Part shown: positions 6,949 through 16,355 of the stretch, piece after piece
Numbering within the stretch: position 1 is the first letter of the stretch
Layout of the letters: each line of letters begins with the position of its first letter
Source of the DNA: Planctomycetota bacterium
GTDB lineage: Bacteria > Planctomycetota > UBA1135 > UBA2386
Reading direction: 5' to 3'
Assembly: GCA_020848735.1 (NCBI GenBank)
Contig: JADLHO010000065.1
Coordinates: 1-64,000 of the forward strand
DNA length: 64,000 bases
Made by a program: the position numbers and the translations under genes
Notes under the pieces: generated by a model
Database searches by the model: none
What the model was told of the DNA's origin: nothing
The model's input: the letters and a program-made list of their open reading frames with translations, nothing else

Positions 6949-9042
6949 GTGATCCAGGACCGTTGGCGCGACGACGAGGCCGCTGCCTGCGTCGAGCGGT
7001 ACGCGGGCGCGCACGGCGAGGACGTGGCGCTGCGCGTGTATTCGTCGCGCCTCATCGGGAGCGACCCGGCCCTCGTGCTGCACGGCGGCGGCAACACCTC
7101 GGTGAAGACGACGCGCCGCGACGCCCTCACCGGCGAGGTCCTGCCGGTGATGGCGGTGAAGGGCAGCGGCAGCGATCTCGCGGCGGTCGAGCCGCGCGAT
7201 CTGCCGCTCGTCCGGCTCGCGCCCTTGCACGCGCTCCGCGGGGTGGAGCGCCTGAGCGACGAGGAGATGGTGAACCGCGTGCGCGGCGCCCTGCTGGACG
7301 CGAGCGCCCCCAACCCCTCGGTCGAGGCCCTGCTGCACGCGTTCCTGCCGCACGCGTTCGTCGACCACACGCACGCCGATGCGATCCTCGTCGTCGGCAA
7401 CCAGCCCGACGGCGAAGCGCTGCTCCGCGAGGCGGTCGGGGAGGGGGTGCCGATCCTGCCCTGGACGATGCCCGGTCATCCGCTCGCCGAGGCGGTGGCG
7501 GCGGCGCACGCGCGCGCGCCGCACTGCGCGGCGATCGTGTTGCGGCACCACGGTGTCTTCAGCTTCGGCGCGAGCGCGCGCGAGAGCTATGCGCGGATGA
7601 TCGCGGTCTGCGATCGCGTGGCGCGCTTCGCCGCGCGGCGGGCCGCGGCGCGCATCACGGTGCCGGCCCTGCCGCGCGCGAGCGCGCCGACGGCGATCGA
7701 TGCGCTGCCCGCGCTGCGCGGTGCGCTGGCGGGCGACGAGGATCCGCCGCGGCGCGTCGTGCTCGCGCTGCGCGACGCCGCGGAGCTCGTCGCGGCTTCG
7801 CGTCGCGACGACGCGGCGTCGCTCTGCGCCGCCGGTCCGCTGACTCCCGACCACATCCTCCGCACGAAGGGGCCGAGTCTCTTCGTGCCGGCCGGCGATG
7901 CGCTCGATCCGCAGGCGCTGCGCGCTCGCGTCGCGCGCTACGTCGCGGAGTACCGCGAGGCCTTCGCCCGGCATGCGGGCGCACGGCGGCTGACGATGCT
8001 CGACCCGCGGCCGAAGGTCGCGCTCGTCGAAGGGCTCGGCGTCGTCGGCATCGGCGACGACGCGCGCGAGGCGGCGATCGTCGCGGACATCGCGGAGTGC
8101 ACCGTGCGGGGCAAGGTGCTGGCGCAGGCGATCGGCCGCTACGAGGCGCTGCCGCCGCACGAGCTCTTCGCGATGGAGTACTGGTCGCTCGAGCAGCAGA
8201 AGCTCGGGAAACGCGCCGTCGCCGCGCTGGGCGGCCAGGTCGCCCTGCTCACCGGCGCCGCGGGCGCGATCGGCTTCGGCATCGCGCAGGAACTGCTCGA
8301 GGCGGGCGCCTGCGTCGTGCTCACCGATCACGACGCCGTGCGGCTCGAGGCCGCACGCGTGCGGCTCGCCGCGGCGCACGGCGCCGGTCGCGTCGCCGCG
8401 GTGCCGCTCGACGTGACCGACGAGGCGAGCGTCGCCGCCGGTTTCGTCGCGGCCGTGCGCCGTTTCGGCGGCGTCGACATCGTCGTGCCGAACGCGGGCA
8501 TCGCCCACGTGAGCACGCTCGCGTCGATGGATCTCGCGCGGTTCCGGCGCGTGCTCGAGGTCAACCTCGTCGGCGTGATGCTCGTGCTCCGCGAGGCCGC
8601 GAAGCTCTTCGCCGTGCAGCGGAGCGGCGGCTGCGTCGTGCTCTCGGGCAGCAAGAACGTCCCGGCGCCCGGCGCGGGCTTCGGTGCGTATTCGGCGAGC
8701 AAGGCGGGTGCGACGCAGCTCGCCCGCGTCGCCGCGCTCGAGCTCGCGCCGCTCGGCGTGCGCGTGAACACGATCCACGCCGACGCGGTCTTCGGCGATG
8801 CGGCGGACGGCGACGCGGTGGAGAGCGGGCTCTGGGCCGAGGTGGGCCCGGAACGCATGCGCGCGCGCGGACTCGACCCCGCGGGGCTGCGCGCGCACTA
8901 CCGCGAGCGCAGCCTCCTGAAGCGGGCGGTGCGCGCGCGCGACGTCGGCCGCGCCGTCGTGTTCTTCGCCGCGCACGCGACCCGCACGACCGGCGCCGCG
9001 TTGCCCGTCGATGGCGGACTGCCCGAGGCCTTCCCGCGATGA
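6949..9042 (+). CDS. Bifunctional class II aldolase/short-chain dehydrogenase
   Basis: This 697-residue protein starts at the GTG at 6949; the track ORF from 6853 extends back into the SGNH gene. The N-terminal class II aldolase/adducin domain (about 1-420) carries HGGGNTSVK, the metal-binding HTHAD and LRHHGVFSFG. The C-terminal SDR domain (about 425-690) has the Rossmann motif LTGAAGAIGFG, PNAGIAHVS and the YSASKAG active site. This architecture is the RhaD/YteT-like enzyme of rhamnulose or fuculose catabolism, in which lactaldehyde released by the aldolase may be oxidised or reduced by the dehydrogenase. The sugar is not certain. The stop overlaps the ABC ATPase start (ATGA), an odd partner for a catabolic enzyme. 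Confidence 0.85.
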   Translation: MIQDRWRDDEAAACVERYAGAHGEDVALRVYSSRLIGSDPALVLHGGGNTSVKTTRRDALTGEVLPVMAVKGSGSDLAAVEPRDLPLVRLAPLHALRGVERLSDEEMVNRVRGALLDASAPNPSVEALLHAFLPHAFVDHTHADAILVVGNQPDGEALLREAVGEGVPILPWTMPGHPLAEAVAAAHARAPHCAAIVLRHHGVFSFGASARESYARMIAVCDRVARFAARRAAARITVPALPRASAPTAIDALPALRGALAGDEDPPRRVVLALRDAAELVAASRRDDAASLCAAGPLTPDHILRTKGPSLFVPAGDALDPQALRARVARYVAEYREAFARHAGARRLTMLDPRPKVALVEGLGVVGIGDDAREAAIVADIAECTVRGKVLAQAIGRYEALPPHELFAMEYWSLEQQKLGKRAVAALGGQVALLTGAAGAIGFGIAQELLEAGACVVLTDHDAVRLEAARVRLAAAHGAGRVAAVPLDVTDEASVAAGFVAAVRRFGGVDIVVPNAGIAHVSTLASMDLARFRRVLEVNLVGVMLVLREAAKLFAVQRSGGCVVLSGSKNVPAPGAGFGAYSASKAGATQLARVAALELAPLGVRVNTIHADAVFGDAADGDAVESGLWAEVGPERMRARGLDPAGLRAHYRERSLLKRAVRARDVGRAVVFFAAHATRTTGAALPVDGGLPEAFPR

Positions 9043-9992
9043 GCGCGATCGAGGTGCGCGCGCTGCGGCAGGTCTATCGCACGCCGGGGCGACCCGAGAC
9101 GGTCGCGGTCGACGGCCTCGACCTCGACGTCGCGCGCGGCGAGGTCTTCGGCCTGCTCGGCCCCAACGGCGCGGGCAAGACCACCACGATCGAGATCTGC
9201 GAGGGCCTGCTGCAGCCGACCAGCGGGACGGTGCGCGTGCTCGGCATGGACTGGGCGCACGACGCGGCGCGGCTCCGCGCGCGCATCGGGGTCACGCTCC
9301 AGGAGACGCGGCTCTTCGCGAAGCAGACCGTCCGTGAGCTGCTCGGGCTCTTCGCGGCGCTCTACGACGATGCGCGCAGCGTCGACGAACTGCTCGCGCT
9401 CGTCGCGCTCGAGGAGAAGGCCGACGCGCGCTACCAGCACCTCTCGGGTGGCCAGAAGCAGCGCCTCGCGGTCGCCGCCGCGCTCGCCGGCCGACCCGAG
9501 CTGCTCTTCCTCGACGAGCCGACGACCGGTCTCGATCCACAGTCACGGCGCTCGCTCTGGGATGTCATCCGGCGCTTCCGCGACGAGGAGCGCGGCACCG
9601 TCGTGATCACCACGCACTACATGGACGAGGCCGAGGTGCTCTGCGATCGCATCGGCATCGTCGATCACGGCCGCTCGATCGCGCTCGGCACGCCGCGCGA
9701 GCTGGTCTCGTCGCTGGGCGCCGCGCACGTGGTCGACGTCGAGGCCGAGGGCATCGAGAGCGCGCTCGACGCGGCGGAGCTGTCGGCCTTGCCGGGGGTG
9801 GTGGAGCATCAGCGCGAGGCATCGCGCCTGACCCTCACGGTGCGTCAGCCGCACGTGAGCGTGCCCGCGCTGCTGCGGCTCATGGAGGCGCGCGCCCTGC
9901 CGCTGCGCGGACTCTCGACGCGCCACACGAGCCTCGAGGACGTGTTCGTCCACCTCACCGGTCGCCATCTGCGCGACAGGGAGGCCGAATGA
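9039..9992 (+). CDS. ABC transporter ATP-binding protein (ABC-2/drug-export type)
   Basis: This 317-residue protein starts at ATG 9039, overlapping the preceding stop by 4 bases; longer track ORFs are read-back. The nucleotide-binding domain carries Walker A GPNGAGKTT, signature LSGGQKQR, Walker B LLFLDEPTTGLDP and the H-loop ITTHYMDEAE. The C-terminal 80 residues match the accessory region of CcmA/YhaQ-type exporters. It should form an exporter with the permease encoded by the next gene, which starts inside its stop codon. The exported substrate cannot be told from sequence. Confidence 0.92.
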   Translation: MSAIEVRALRQVYRTPGRPETVAVDGLDLDVARGEVFGLLGPNGAGKTTTIEICEGLLQPTSGTVRVLGMDWAHDAARLRARIGVTLQETRLFAKQTVRELLGLFAALYDDARSVDELLALVALEEKADARYQHLSGGQKQRLAVAAALAGRPELLFLDEPTTGLDPQSRRSLWDVIRRFRDEERGTVVITTHYMDEAEVLCDRIGIVDHGRSIALGTPRELVSSLGAAHVVDVEAEGIESALDAAELSALPGVVEHQREASRLTLTVRQPHVSVPALLRLMEARALPLRGLSTRHTSLEDVFVHLTGRHLRDREAE

Positions 9993-11041
9993 TCCGCGGC
10001 CGCGTGCTCGCGGCTCTGACGGGCGTGGCGTGGCGCGAGTACCTGCGCACGCCCGAGGCGGTGTTCTGGACCTACGGCTTCCCCCTCGTCATGGCCTTGG
10101 TGCTCGGCTTCGCCTTCGGCGAGGGCCGACCCGAGGCGGCGCGCATCGGTGTCGTGCGCGGCACGGAGGCGGTCGCCGCGGAGCGCTTCGCGACGCTCCT
10201 GCGCGAGCAGGGCGGTGGACGGCTGCACGTCGAGCTCGTCGACGACGAGCGGGCGCGCCGCGCGCTGACGCTCGGCGCCGTCGATCTGGTCGTACGGGGC
10301 GATGCCCAGCGACCGACCTTCGAGCTCGACCCCGTGCGACCCGGGTCGGAGCTCGCGCGCCTGCTCACCGAGGCGGCGCTCGCGCGAGCGCGGGGCGAGC
10401 GCGCGGCGGTCGAGGCCGAGGTCGTCGCGATCGACGAGCCGGGCGATCGCTACATCGACTTCCTCATCGCCGGTCTCGTCGGCCTCAACCTGCTCGGCGC
10501 CGGGCTCTATGGCATCGGCTACAACCTCGTGCTGATGCGCGAGAAGCACCTGCTGCGGCGACTCGCCGTCACGCCGCTCTCGCGCGGTGAGTTCCTGCTG
10601 AGCTACGTCGCGAGCCGGATGCTGCTCGCCCTCGTGCCGCCGCTCGTCATCGTCGGCTTCGGCAACCTCGTCTTCGGCGTGCCGGTGCGCGGGTCCTTCC
10701 TCGCGTTGATCGGGCTCTTCCTGCTCGGTGCGTTCACGTTCTGCGGCATCGGACTGCTGGTCGGCAGCCGGACGCGTTCGACCGAGACCGTGTCGGGCCT
10801 GATGAACCTCGTGATGCTGCCGATGTGGCTGCTCGGCGGCGTGTTCTTCGCAAACGATCGCTTCCCGGCGCTCGTCCAGCCGCTGGTCAAGGCCGTGCCG
10901 ATGGGCTGGCTCACCGAGGCGATGCGCGGGGTGATGCTCGGCTCGCTGGAGCCGGGTGGCGTCGCGTTCGCCGCCGGCATCCTCGCGGTGATCGGGCTGC
11001 TCTGCTTCGGTCTGGCGTTCCGGTTGTTCCGTTGGAGCTGA
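9989..11041 (+). CDS. ABC-2 type transporter permease
   Basis: This 350-residue integral membrane protein has one helix near the N-terminus (about 27-45, FWTYGFPLVMALVLGF), a periplasmic-type loop of about 110 residues rich in Arg/Glu, and five more helices from about 155 to the end. This is the usual ABC2_membrane layout. It shares an ATGA overlap with its ATPase, so the two subunits are almost certainly co-translated. The last helix ends FGLAFRLFRWS, a typical terminal motif of the family. Substrate is unknown; lipids, glycans and drugs are all possible. Confidence 0.88.
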   Translation: MIRGRVLAALTGVAWREYLRTPEAVFWTYGFPLVMALVLGFAFGEGRPEAARIGVVRGTEAVAAERFATLLREQGGGRLHVELVDDERARRALTLGAVDLVVRGDAQRPTFELDPVRPGSELARLLTEAALARARGERAAVEAEVVAIDEPGDRYIDFLIAGLVGLNLLGAGLYGIGYNLVLMREKHLLRRLAVTPLSRGEFLLSYVASRMLLALVPPLVIVGFGNLVFGVPVRGSFLALIGLFLLGAFTFCGIGLLVGSRTRSTETVSGLMNLVMLPMWLLGGVFFANDRFPALVQPLVKAVPMGWLTEAMRGVMLGSLEPGGVAFAAGILAVIGLLCFGLAFRLFRWS

Positions 11042-11081
11042 GCCGCCCGCGTCGCGCCATGGAACCGCTCTCACCGCTCGT

Positions 11082-11087
11082 TATCGT
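11082..11087 (+). promoter_or_regulatory. Candidate -10 element (TATCGT) for the methylmalonyl-CoA epimerase operon
   Basis: TATCGT lies 9 bases before the ATG at 11097, in a 55-base gap after the ABC permease. It fits the recurring start-proximal TANNNT pattern and would drive the epimerase/carboxylase operon with almost no leader. Confidence 0.35.
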
Positions 11088-11096
11088 CTCGCGCCG

Positions 11097-11510
11097 ATGA
11101 TCGAAGGCCTGCACCACATCGGCGTGGCCGTCCGCTCCCTGACCGAAGCCCTGCCGCAGTGGACCGCGGGCCTCGGCCTGCGCCTGGAAGGCGTGGAGGA
11201 GGTGCCGACGGAGCGCGTGCGGGTCGCGATCCTCTGGGCGGGGACCACGCGCATCGAACTGCTCGAGCCCACGTCCCCCGAATCGCCGATCGCGAAGTTC
11301 CTCGAGAAGCGCGGCCCCGGCGTGCACCACCTCGCGTTGAAGTGCGGCGACACCGCCGCGGCGATCCGCGTGCTCGTCGATGCCGGCGCCCCCTTGCTCG
11401 ACCAGGCGCCGCGGCGCGGCGCGCACGACACGCAGGTCGCGTTCATCCACCCCAAGTACCTCGGCGGCGTGCTCGCGGAGCTCGTCCAGGATCCGCCGGA
11501 AGCGCACTGA
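11097..11510 (+). CDS. mce: Methylmalonyl-CoA epimerase
   Basis: This 137-residue protein is a single vicinal-oxygen-chelate (glyoxalase) unit pair of normal family length. The expected metal ligands appear as H in LHHIGVAV, E in IELLEP, H in GPGVHHLAL and E in [23 protein letters not shown] is a characteristic epimerase segment. The enzyme interconverts (S)- and (R)-methylmalonyl-CoA between propionyl-CoA carboxylase and the B12-dependent mutase. It heads a cluster with carboxylase genes only 29 bases downstream, which supports the assignment. A mutase gene is not in the window. Confidence 0.93.
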   Translation: MIEGLHHIGVAVRSLTEALPQWTAGLGLRLEGVEEVPTERVRVAILWAGTTRIELLEPTSPESPIAKFLEKRGPGVHHLALKCGDTAAAIRVLVDAGAPLLDQAPRRGAHDTQVAFIHPKYLGGVLAELVQDPPEAH

Positions 11511-11539
11511 CCGAACCGCATCGACCGAATCAGGACTTC

Positions 11540-13090
11540 ATGAAGGACGCCATCGCACGTCTGCAGGAGATGCGCGCGAAGTCGCTCGCGGGCGGCGGTC
11601 CCGCGCGCATCGAAGCGCAGCACCAGAAGGGCAAGCTCACCGCGCGCGAGCGCATCGACCTGCTCGTCGATCCCGGGAGCTTCGTCGAGATCGATCGCTT
11701 CGTCGTGCACCGCTGTCGCGACTTCGGCATGGATGCCGAGTCGAACAAGATCCTCGGCGACGGTGTCGTCTGTGGCTCCGCGAAGGTCGGAGGCCGCCCC
11801 GTCTACCTCTTCAGCCAGGACTTCACCGTCTTCGGCGGCTCGCTGTCGGAGACGCACGCCGCGAAGATCTGCAAGGTGATGGACCTCGCGCTCAAGATGG
11901 GCGTGCCGGTGCTCGGCCTGAACGACTCGGGCGGCGCGCGCATCCAGGAGGGCGTGGTGTCGCTCGGCGGCTACGCCGAGATCTTCCTGCGCAACACGCT
12001 CGCGTCGGGAGTGGTGCCGCAGATCAGCGCGATCCTCGGGCCCTGTGCCGGTGGTGCGGTGTACTCGCCCGCGATCACCGACTTCGTGCTCATGGTCGAA
12101 GGCACGAGCTTCATGCACATCACGGGCCCCGACGTGGTGAAGACGGTCACGCACGAGGACGTCACCTCCGAGGAGCTCGGTGGCGCGCGCGTGCATGCGA
12201 GCAAGAGCGGCGTGGCGCACTTCACGTCGCCCGACGACGCGGCGTGCCTGATGCTCGTCCGCGAGCTGCTCGGCTACCTGCCGCTCAACAACACCGAGGA
12301 CCCGCCGTTCTGCGCGACGAGCGACGACCCGAACCGCGCCGACGAGCAGCTCGATTCGATCGTGCCGCCGTCGAGCGACATGCCGTACGACATGCGCGAG
12401 GTGGTCAAGCGCGTCGTCGACGACGGCCGCTTCCTCGAGGTGCACGCGGCGTATGCGCGCAACCTGATCGTCGGTTTCGCGCGCCTCGGCGGTCGCGTCG
12501 TCGGCATCGTCGGCAACCAGCCGGCCTGGCTCGCCGGCGTGCTCGACATCCATGCGAGCATCAAGGGCGCGCGCTTCATCCGCTTCTGCGATTGCTTCAA
12601 CATCCCGATCGTCACCTTCGAGGACGTGCCGGGTTTCCTCCCGGGCAAGGACCAGGAGCACGACGGGATCATCGTCCACGGTGCGAAGCTGCTCTACGCG
12701 TACTGCGAGGCGACCGTCCCGAAGCTGACGGTCATCACGCGCAAGGCGTACGGCGGCGCCTACGACGTCATGTCGAGCAAGCACATCCGCGGCGACGTGA
12801 ATCTCGCGTGGCCCGGCGCCGAGATCGCGGTGATGGGCGCGGAGGGCGCGGCGAAGATCGTCTTCCGCAAGGAGATCGCCGCGGCGAAGGACCAGAAGGC
12901 CGAGGAGGCGCGCCTCGTCGCCGCCTACAAGGAGCGCTTCAACAACCCGTACCTCGCGGCGGCCCACGGCTACGTCGACGACGTGATCCTGCCGCGCGAG
13001 ACGCGTGCCACCTTGATCCGGGCGCTCGAGCTCACGTCGCGCAAGCGCGAGTCGAACCCGCCGCGCAAGCACGGCAACATCCCGCTCTGA
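11540..13090 (+). CDS. pccB: Acyl-CoA carboxylase carboxyltransferase (beta) subunit, propionyl-CoA type
   Basis: This 516-residue protein starts at ATG 11540 with AGGA a few bases upstream; the long track ORF reads back through the epimerase gene. Carboxyltransferase features include [17 protein letters not shown], the acyl-CoA oxyanion loop [25 protein letters not shown], the second oxyanion region [14 protein letters not shown] and [12 protein letters not shown]. Length and ending ([10 protein letters not shown]) match PccB. It transfers the carboxyl group from carboxybiotin to propionyl-CoA, making methylmalonyl-CoA. Its partners are the next two genes and the epimerase just upstream. Confidence 0.93.
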   Translation: MKDAIARLQEMRAKSLAGGGPARIEAQHQKGKLTARERIDLLVDPGSFVEIDRFVVHRCRDFGMDAESNKILGDGVVCGSAKVGGRPVYLFSQDFTVFGGSLSETHAAKICKVMDLALKMGVPVLGLNDSGGARIQEGVVSLGGYAEIFLRNTLASGVVPQISAILGPCAGGAVYSPAITDFVLMVEGTSFMHITGPDVVKTVTHEDVTSEELGGARVHASKSGVAHFTSPDDAACLMLVRELLGYLPLNNTEDPPFCATSDDPNRADEQLDSIVPPSSDMPYDMREVVKRVVDDGRFLEVHAAYARNLIVGFARLGGRVVGIVGNQPAWLAGVLDIHASIKGARFIRFCDCFNIPIVTFEDVPGFLPGKDQEHDGIIVHGAKLLYAYCEATVPKLTVITRKAYGGAYDVMSSKHIRGDVNLAWPGAEIAVMGAEGAAKIVFRKEIAAAKDQKAEEARLVAAYKERFNNPYLAAAHGYVDDVILPRETRATLIRALELTSRKRESNPPRKHGNIPL

Positions 13091-13115
13091 GCGCCCACCG
13101 CACGCGAGGTTCCGC

Positions 13116-14645
13116 ATGACGAGTCCCAACGCGCCGGGTCGCCCCGGTCAGCCGCTCTTCCGCCGCGTGCTCGTCGCCAACCGCGGCGAGATCGCGCTGC
13201 GCGTGATCCGCACCGCGAAGGAGATGGGCATCGAGTCCGTCGCCGTCTACTCCGACGCGGACCGCAACGCGATGCACGTCCGCCGCGCGGACCGCGCGGT
13301 GCGCATCGGTCCGCCGCCGCCGCGGGAGAGCTACCTGCGTGGCGACCTCATCATCGAGGCCGCGCGTGGCGTCGGCGCCGACTGCATCCACCCCGGCTAC
13401 GGTTTCCTCTCGGAGAACGCCGCGTTCTCGCAGCTCTGTCTCGATGCGGGGATCACCTTCCTCGGGCCTTCGCCCCACGCGATCCGCGCGATGGGCGACA
13501 AGGTCGAGGCGCGGCGCGCGGCGAAGGCGGCGAAGGTGCCGCTCGTGCCCGGTCTCGAGGACGACGTGAAGGACGACAGCCTTCTCGCCGCGACGGCCGC
13601 GAAGATCGGCTATCCCGTGATGCTGAAGGCCGCGGCCGGCGGTGGTGGCAAGGGCATCCGCATCGTCCGCGACGAGTCCGGTCTGCTCGACGCCGCGCGC
13701 CTCGCCCGCGCCGAGGCGAAGGGCGCCTTCGGCGACGACCGCATCTACCTCGAGAAGTTCGTGACGCGACCGCGGCACGTCGAGGTGCAGGTGATGGGGG
13801 ATCGCCACGGCAAGGTCGTCGCGTGGGGCGAGCGCGAGTGCTCGGTGCAACGGCGGCACCAGAAGCTCGTCGAGGAGTCGCCGAGCCCCGCGATCGACGC
13901 GTCGCTCCGCAAGGCGATGTGCGAGGCGGCGTGCCGACTCTCGCGCGCCGTCGACTACGTGGGGGCGGGCACCGTGGAGTTCCTCGCCTCGGGAGGTGAG
14001 TACTACTTCCTCGAGATGAACACGCGCCTGCAGGTCGAGCATCCCGTCACGGAGATGCGCTTCGGCGTCGACCTCGTGCGCGAGCAATTCCGGGTCGCCG
14101 CGGGACTTCCGGCGACCGACCCGGGCGAGCCGCGCGGGCATGCGATCGAGATCCGCGTGAACGCGGAGGACCCGGAGACCTGGTTCCCCGCGCTCGGCAC
14201 GGTGCGGCGCCTCGCGACGCCCGGTGGCCCGGGCGTGCGCCTCGACGCCGCGCTCTACCGCGGTCTCGAGGTCACGCCCCACTACGACAGCATGCTCGCG
14301 AAGCTGATCGTCTGGGCCGAGGACCGGCCGGCCGCGATCCAGCGCGCGATCCGTGCGCTGCGCGAGCTGCGCATCGTCGGCGTGACGACCTCGACCTCGG
14401 CGGCCTTGAAGGTGCTGCAGAGCGACGAGTTCCGCGGCGGCGACTACGACACGGGCATCCTCGAGCGCGTCGATCGCAAGCCGTCGGAGCGCGCCATCGA
14501 GCTCGCGAGCCTCGCGGCCGCGGTCGGCAAGCTGCTCGCCTCCGAGCGCATCGGCGAGGAGACGGCCGGCAGCCCCGCGCGTCAGGGCGTGCCGAACTGG
14601 GTGCTCGTCGATCGCATGCGTCGGCTCGGCGGCAGGTTGCATTGA
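13116..14645 (+). CDS. Biotin carboxylase subunit of acyl-CoA carboxylase
   Basis: This 509-residue protein has GAGG 7 bases before its ATG. Biotin carboxylase motifs are LVANRGEIALRVIRTAKE, HPGYGFLSENA, the ATP-grasp glycine loop AAGGGGKGIRIV, the EKFV region, EMNTRLQVEHPVTE and a catalytic RXN-type IEIRVNAEDP. The biotin carrier domain found fused in many PccA proteins is missing here and is encoded separately 34 bases downstream, so this is a split alpha subunit. It carboxylates biotin using ATP and bicarbonate. It could also serve acetyl-CoA carboxylase, but the operon context favours propionyl-CoA. Confidence 0.92.
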   Translation: MTSPNAPGRPGQPLFRRVLVANRGEIALRVIRTAKEMGIESVAVYSDADRNAMHVRRADRAVRIGPPPPRESYLRGDLIIEAARGVGADCIHPGYGFLSENAAFSQLCLDAGITFLGPSPHAIRAMGDKVEARRAAKAAKVPLVPGLEDDVKDDSLLAATAAKIGYPVMLKAAAGGGGKGIRIVRDESGLLDAARLARAEAKGAFGDDRIYLEKFVTRPRHVEVQVMGDRHGKVVAWGERECSVQRRHQKLVEESPSPAIDASLRKAMCEAACRLSRAVDYVGAGTVEFLASGGEYYFLEMNTRLQVEHPVTEMRFGVDLVREQFRVAAGLPATDPGEPRGHAIEIRVNAEDPETWFPALGTVRRLATPGGPGVRLDAALYRGLEVTPHYDSMLAKLIVWAEDRPAAIQRAIRALRELRIVGVTTSTSAALKVLQSDEFRGGDYDTGILERVDRKPSERAIELASLAAAVGKLLASERIGEETAGSPARQGVPNWVLVDRMRRLGGRLH

Positions 14646-14679
14646 GCGTCGTCGTCTCGGACCCACGAGTGAGATCCGC

Positions 14680-15201
14680 ATGAAGTACTGGACCAAGATC
14701 GGGACGCAGGAGCGGAGCTACGAGTTCGTGCACCGCGATCACGTGCTCTCCGCCGTGCGCGACGACGGCAAGCACTTCGAGGTCGATCTCTCGGCGGTCG
14801 GCGACGGCGGCGCCTTCTCGCTGATCGTCGACGGCCGCAGCTACGACTGCGTGCTCGAGCGCGAGAACGGTCGCTTCGTCGTGCAGGTCATCGGCGAGCG
14901 CATCGTCGTCGACGTGCAGGACGACCGCGAGCGCGCGGCCTCGCGGGTCGCCTCGCATCGTGCGGGTGGACGCCGCACGATCGAGGCGGCGATGCCAGGT
15001 GTCGTCGTCGATGTGCGTGTCGCGGTCGGGGACGTCGTCGCCGATGGGGCGACGCTCGTCGTCCTCGAGGCGATGAAGATGCAGAACCCGATCGCGGCCG
15101 AGGGGCACGGCAAGGTCGTGCGCGTGTGCGTCAAGCCGCGCGACGTCGTCGCGGCGGGTGCGGTGCTCGTCGAACTCGACGACGAACACGGAGCGACGTG
15201 A
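14680..15201 (+). CDS. Biotin carboxyl carrier protein of the split carboxylase
   Basis: This 173-residue protein carries a C-terminal biotinyl domain (about 100-170) with the biotinylation motif EAMKMQNPI and the flanking GVVVDVRVAVGDVV loop. The N-terminal 90 residues (KIGTQERSYEFVHRD...) form a beta-rich region like the BT linker domain in PccA, which docks the carrier to the carboxyltransferase. It thus looks like the detached C-terminal third of PccA. It follows the biotin carboxylase directly, and its stop overlaps the GTG start of the next lipoprotein gene. Confidence 0.9.
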   Translation: MKYWTKIGTQERSYEFVHRDHVLSAVRDDGKHFEVDLSAVGDGGAFSLIVDGRSYDCVLERENGRFVVQVIGERIVVDVQDDRERAASRVASHRAGGRRTIEAAMPGVVVDVRVAVGDVVADGATLVVLEAMKMQNPIAAEGHGKVVRVCVKPRDVVAAGAVLVELDDEHGAT

Positions 15202-15824
15202 GTCGCCGCGCGCTCGTCCTCGTGCTCGCGCTGACGGCCTGTGCAACCGGGCCGGCACCCACGCCGTTCCGCGGCAGCGCGCCGACGCGCCTGCTGCTGC
15301 TGCCGCAGAGCGGCGAGGCGGCGGTCAGCCGTGCGGAGCAGGAGGCGCTCGACACCGTGCTCCACGAGCTGCTCGTCGCGCGCGGTTACTCGGTCGTGCC
15401 GGTCGCCGTCGCCGCGGTTGCCCTGCGGGGGCGAGATGCCGAACCGGAGGTCGGCTGGGCTGCGCTCGCCTCCGAGTTCGACGCCGACGCCCTGCTCGTG
15501 CGCGAGGCGCAGTGGCAGGTGCCGAGCGATCCCGACCACGGCGCGGCGCTCGAGCTCGCGTGGCGCATCGTCGAGGGCGGGAGCCTCGCGCCGATCTGGT
15601 CGGCGGAGCTCCGGCTCCCCGAAGGCACGATCGTCGAGGAGCGCCTGACCGGCCCCGACCACGCGATCGCCCGCGACCCGCTGCTCGCCGACGAACCCGT
15701 CCGCGGTCGCGGCCAGGGCGATCTCCGCAGGGTCATTCGCGCCACGACTCCGCTCGCGCTGGCGGAGTTCGGCCAGGCCCGCCTGCTGGAGCGCCTGCCG
15801 CGGGGATCTGCGCAGGTGCGCTGA
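15198..15824 (+). CDS. Putative lipoprotein, GNA1162/DUF799-like
   Basis: This 208-residue protein begins at the GTG at 15198, overlapping the carrier gene stop by 4 bases; the track start at 15126 is inside that gene. It has a short Arg-rich n-region, a hydrophobic core and the lipobox LTAC, predicting lipidation at the Cys. The mature part contains a LHELLVARGYSVVP segment followed by ASEFDADALLVREAQW, an arrangement seen in GNA1162-type lipoproteins that act with TolB/CsgG-like envelope proteins. This similarity is weak and by eye. Its link with the carboxylase operon may only be transcriptional. Confidence 0.55.
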   Translation: MSRRALVLVLALTACATGPAPTPFRGSAPTRLLLLPQSGEAAVSRAEQEALDTVLHELLVARGYSVVPVAVAAVALRGRDAEPEVGWAALASEFDADALLVREAQWQVPSDPDHGAALELAWRIVEGGSLAPIWSAELRLPEGTIVEERLTGPDHAIARDPLLADEPVRGRGQGDLRRVIRATTPLALAEFGQARLLERLPRGSAQVR

Positions 15825-15845
15825 GACGGGCCCCGCGCGACGGTC

Positions 15846-16355
15846 TCAGGCCCCGGCCATCCACGCCGCCTGCTGCTCGCCCTCGTTCGTCAGGTACTCA
15901 CGGCGCAGGCGGAGGCGGAGGAACTCGCGGTAGAGGCGCGAGACGAGCTCGTGCAGGAGGAGGAAGTTCGCGATGCGGTCGCGGCTCCTGTCGGCGGGGC
16001 CTTCGGCCTCCTCGTCGTCGTCGGGGAGGCGCACCGAGCGCAGGCCCATGCAGGCGGCGTCGAGCACGAAGTTCCACTGGAGCTCCCCCTGGGCGAGCAC
16101 GAGCTTGGCACGCCGCAGGCGACGGCCGGCGCGCAGCGCCGCGCGCGCCGAGGAGCTGCGCGAGGGGACGCCCTTGCGCATCGTGTGCTCGGTCTCGTCG
16201 TCGTCGCGGGGTGCGAAGGCGAGGAAGTCGTCGAGCGAGATACCGACGACGTGACCGTCACCGAGGTCGAAGTCGCCGCCCTCGGTCTCGAGGCGGAACC
16301 AGAGCCAGGTGAGGAACTCCTCACCGAGGAAGGCAAAGCTCGTCTGTTCGCTCAT
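15846..16355 (-). CDS. RdgC-like protein, C-terminal half (split gene)
   Basis: This 169-residue protein begins with ATG overlapping the stop of the upstream RdgC-like gene (ATGA), so the two are translated as a pair. FLGEEFLTWLWFRLE near the N-terminus resembles a motif in the C-terminal part of RdgC-like proteins of delta-proteobacteria. The rest alternates charged segments and an Arg/Leu-rich helical tail. Together with the next protein the combined length is about 400 residues, near the size of one RdgC-like chain. A direct role in binding DNA and limiting RecA loading is inferred from this pairing only. Confidence 0.5.
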   Translation of the reverse strand: MSEQTSFAFLGEEFLTWLWFRLETEGGDFDLGDGHVVGISLDDFLAFAPRDDDETEHTMRKGVPSRSSSARAALRAGRRLRRAKLVLAQGELQWNFVLDAACMGLRSVRLPDDDEEAEGPADRSRDRIANFLLLHELVSRLYREFLRLRLRREYLTNEGEQQAAWMAGA

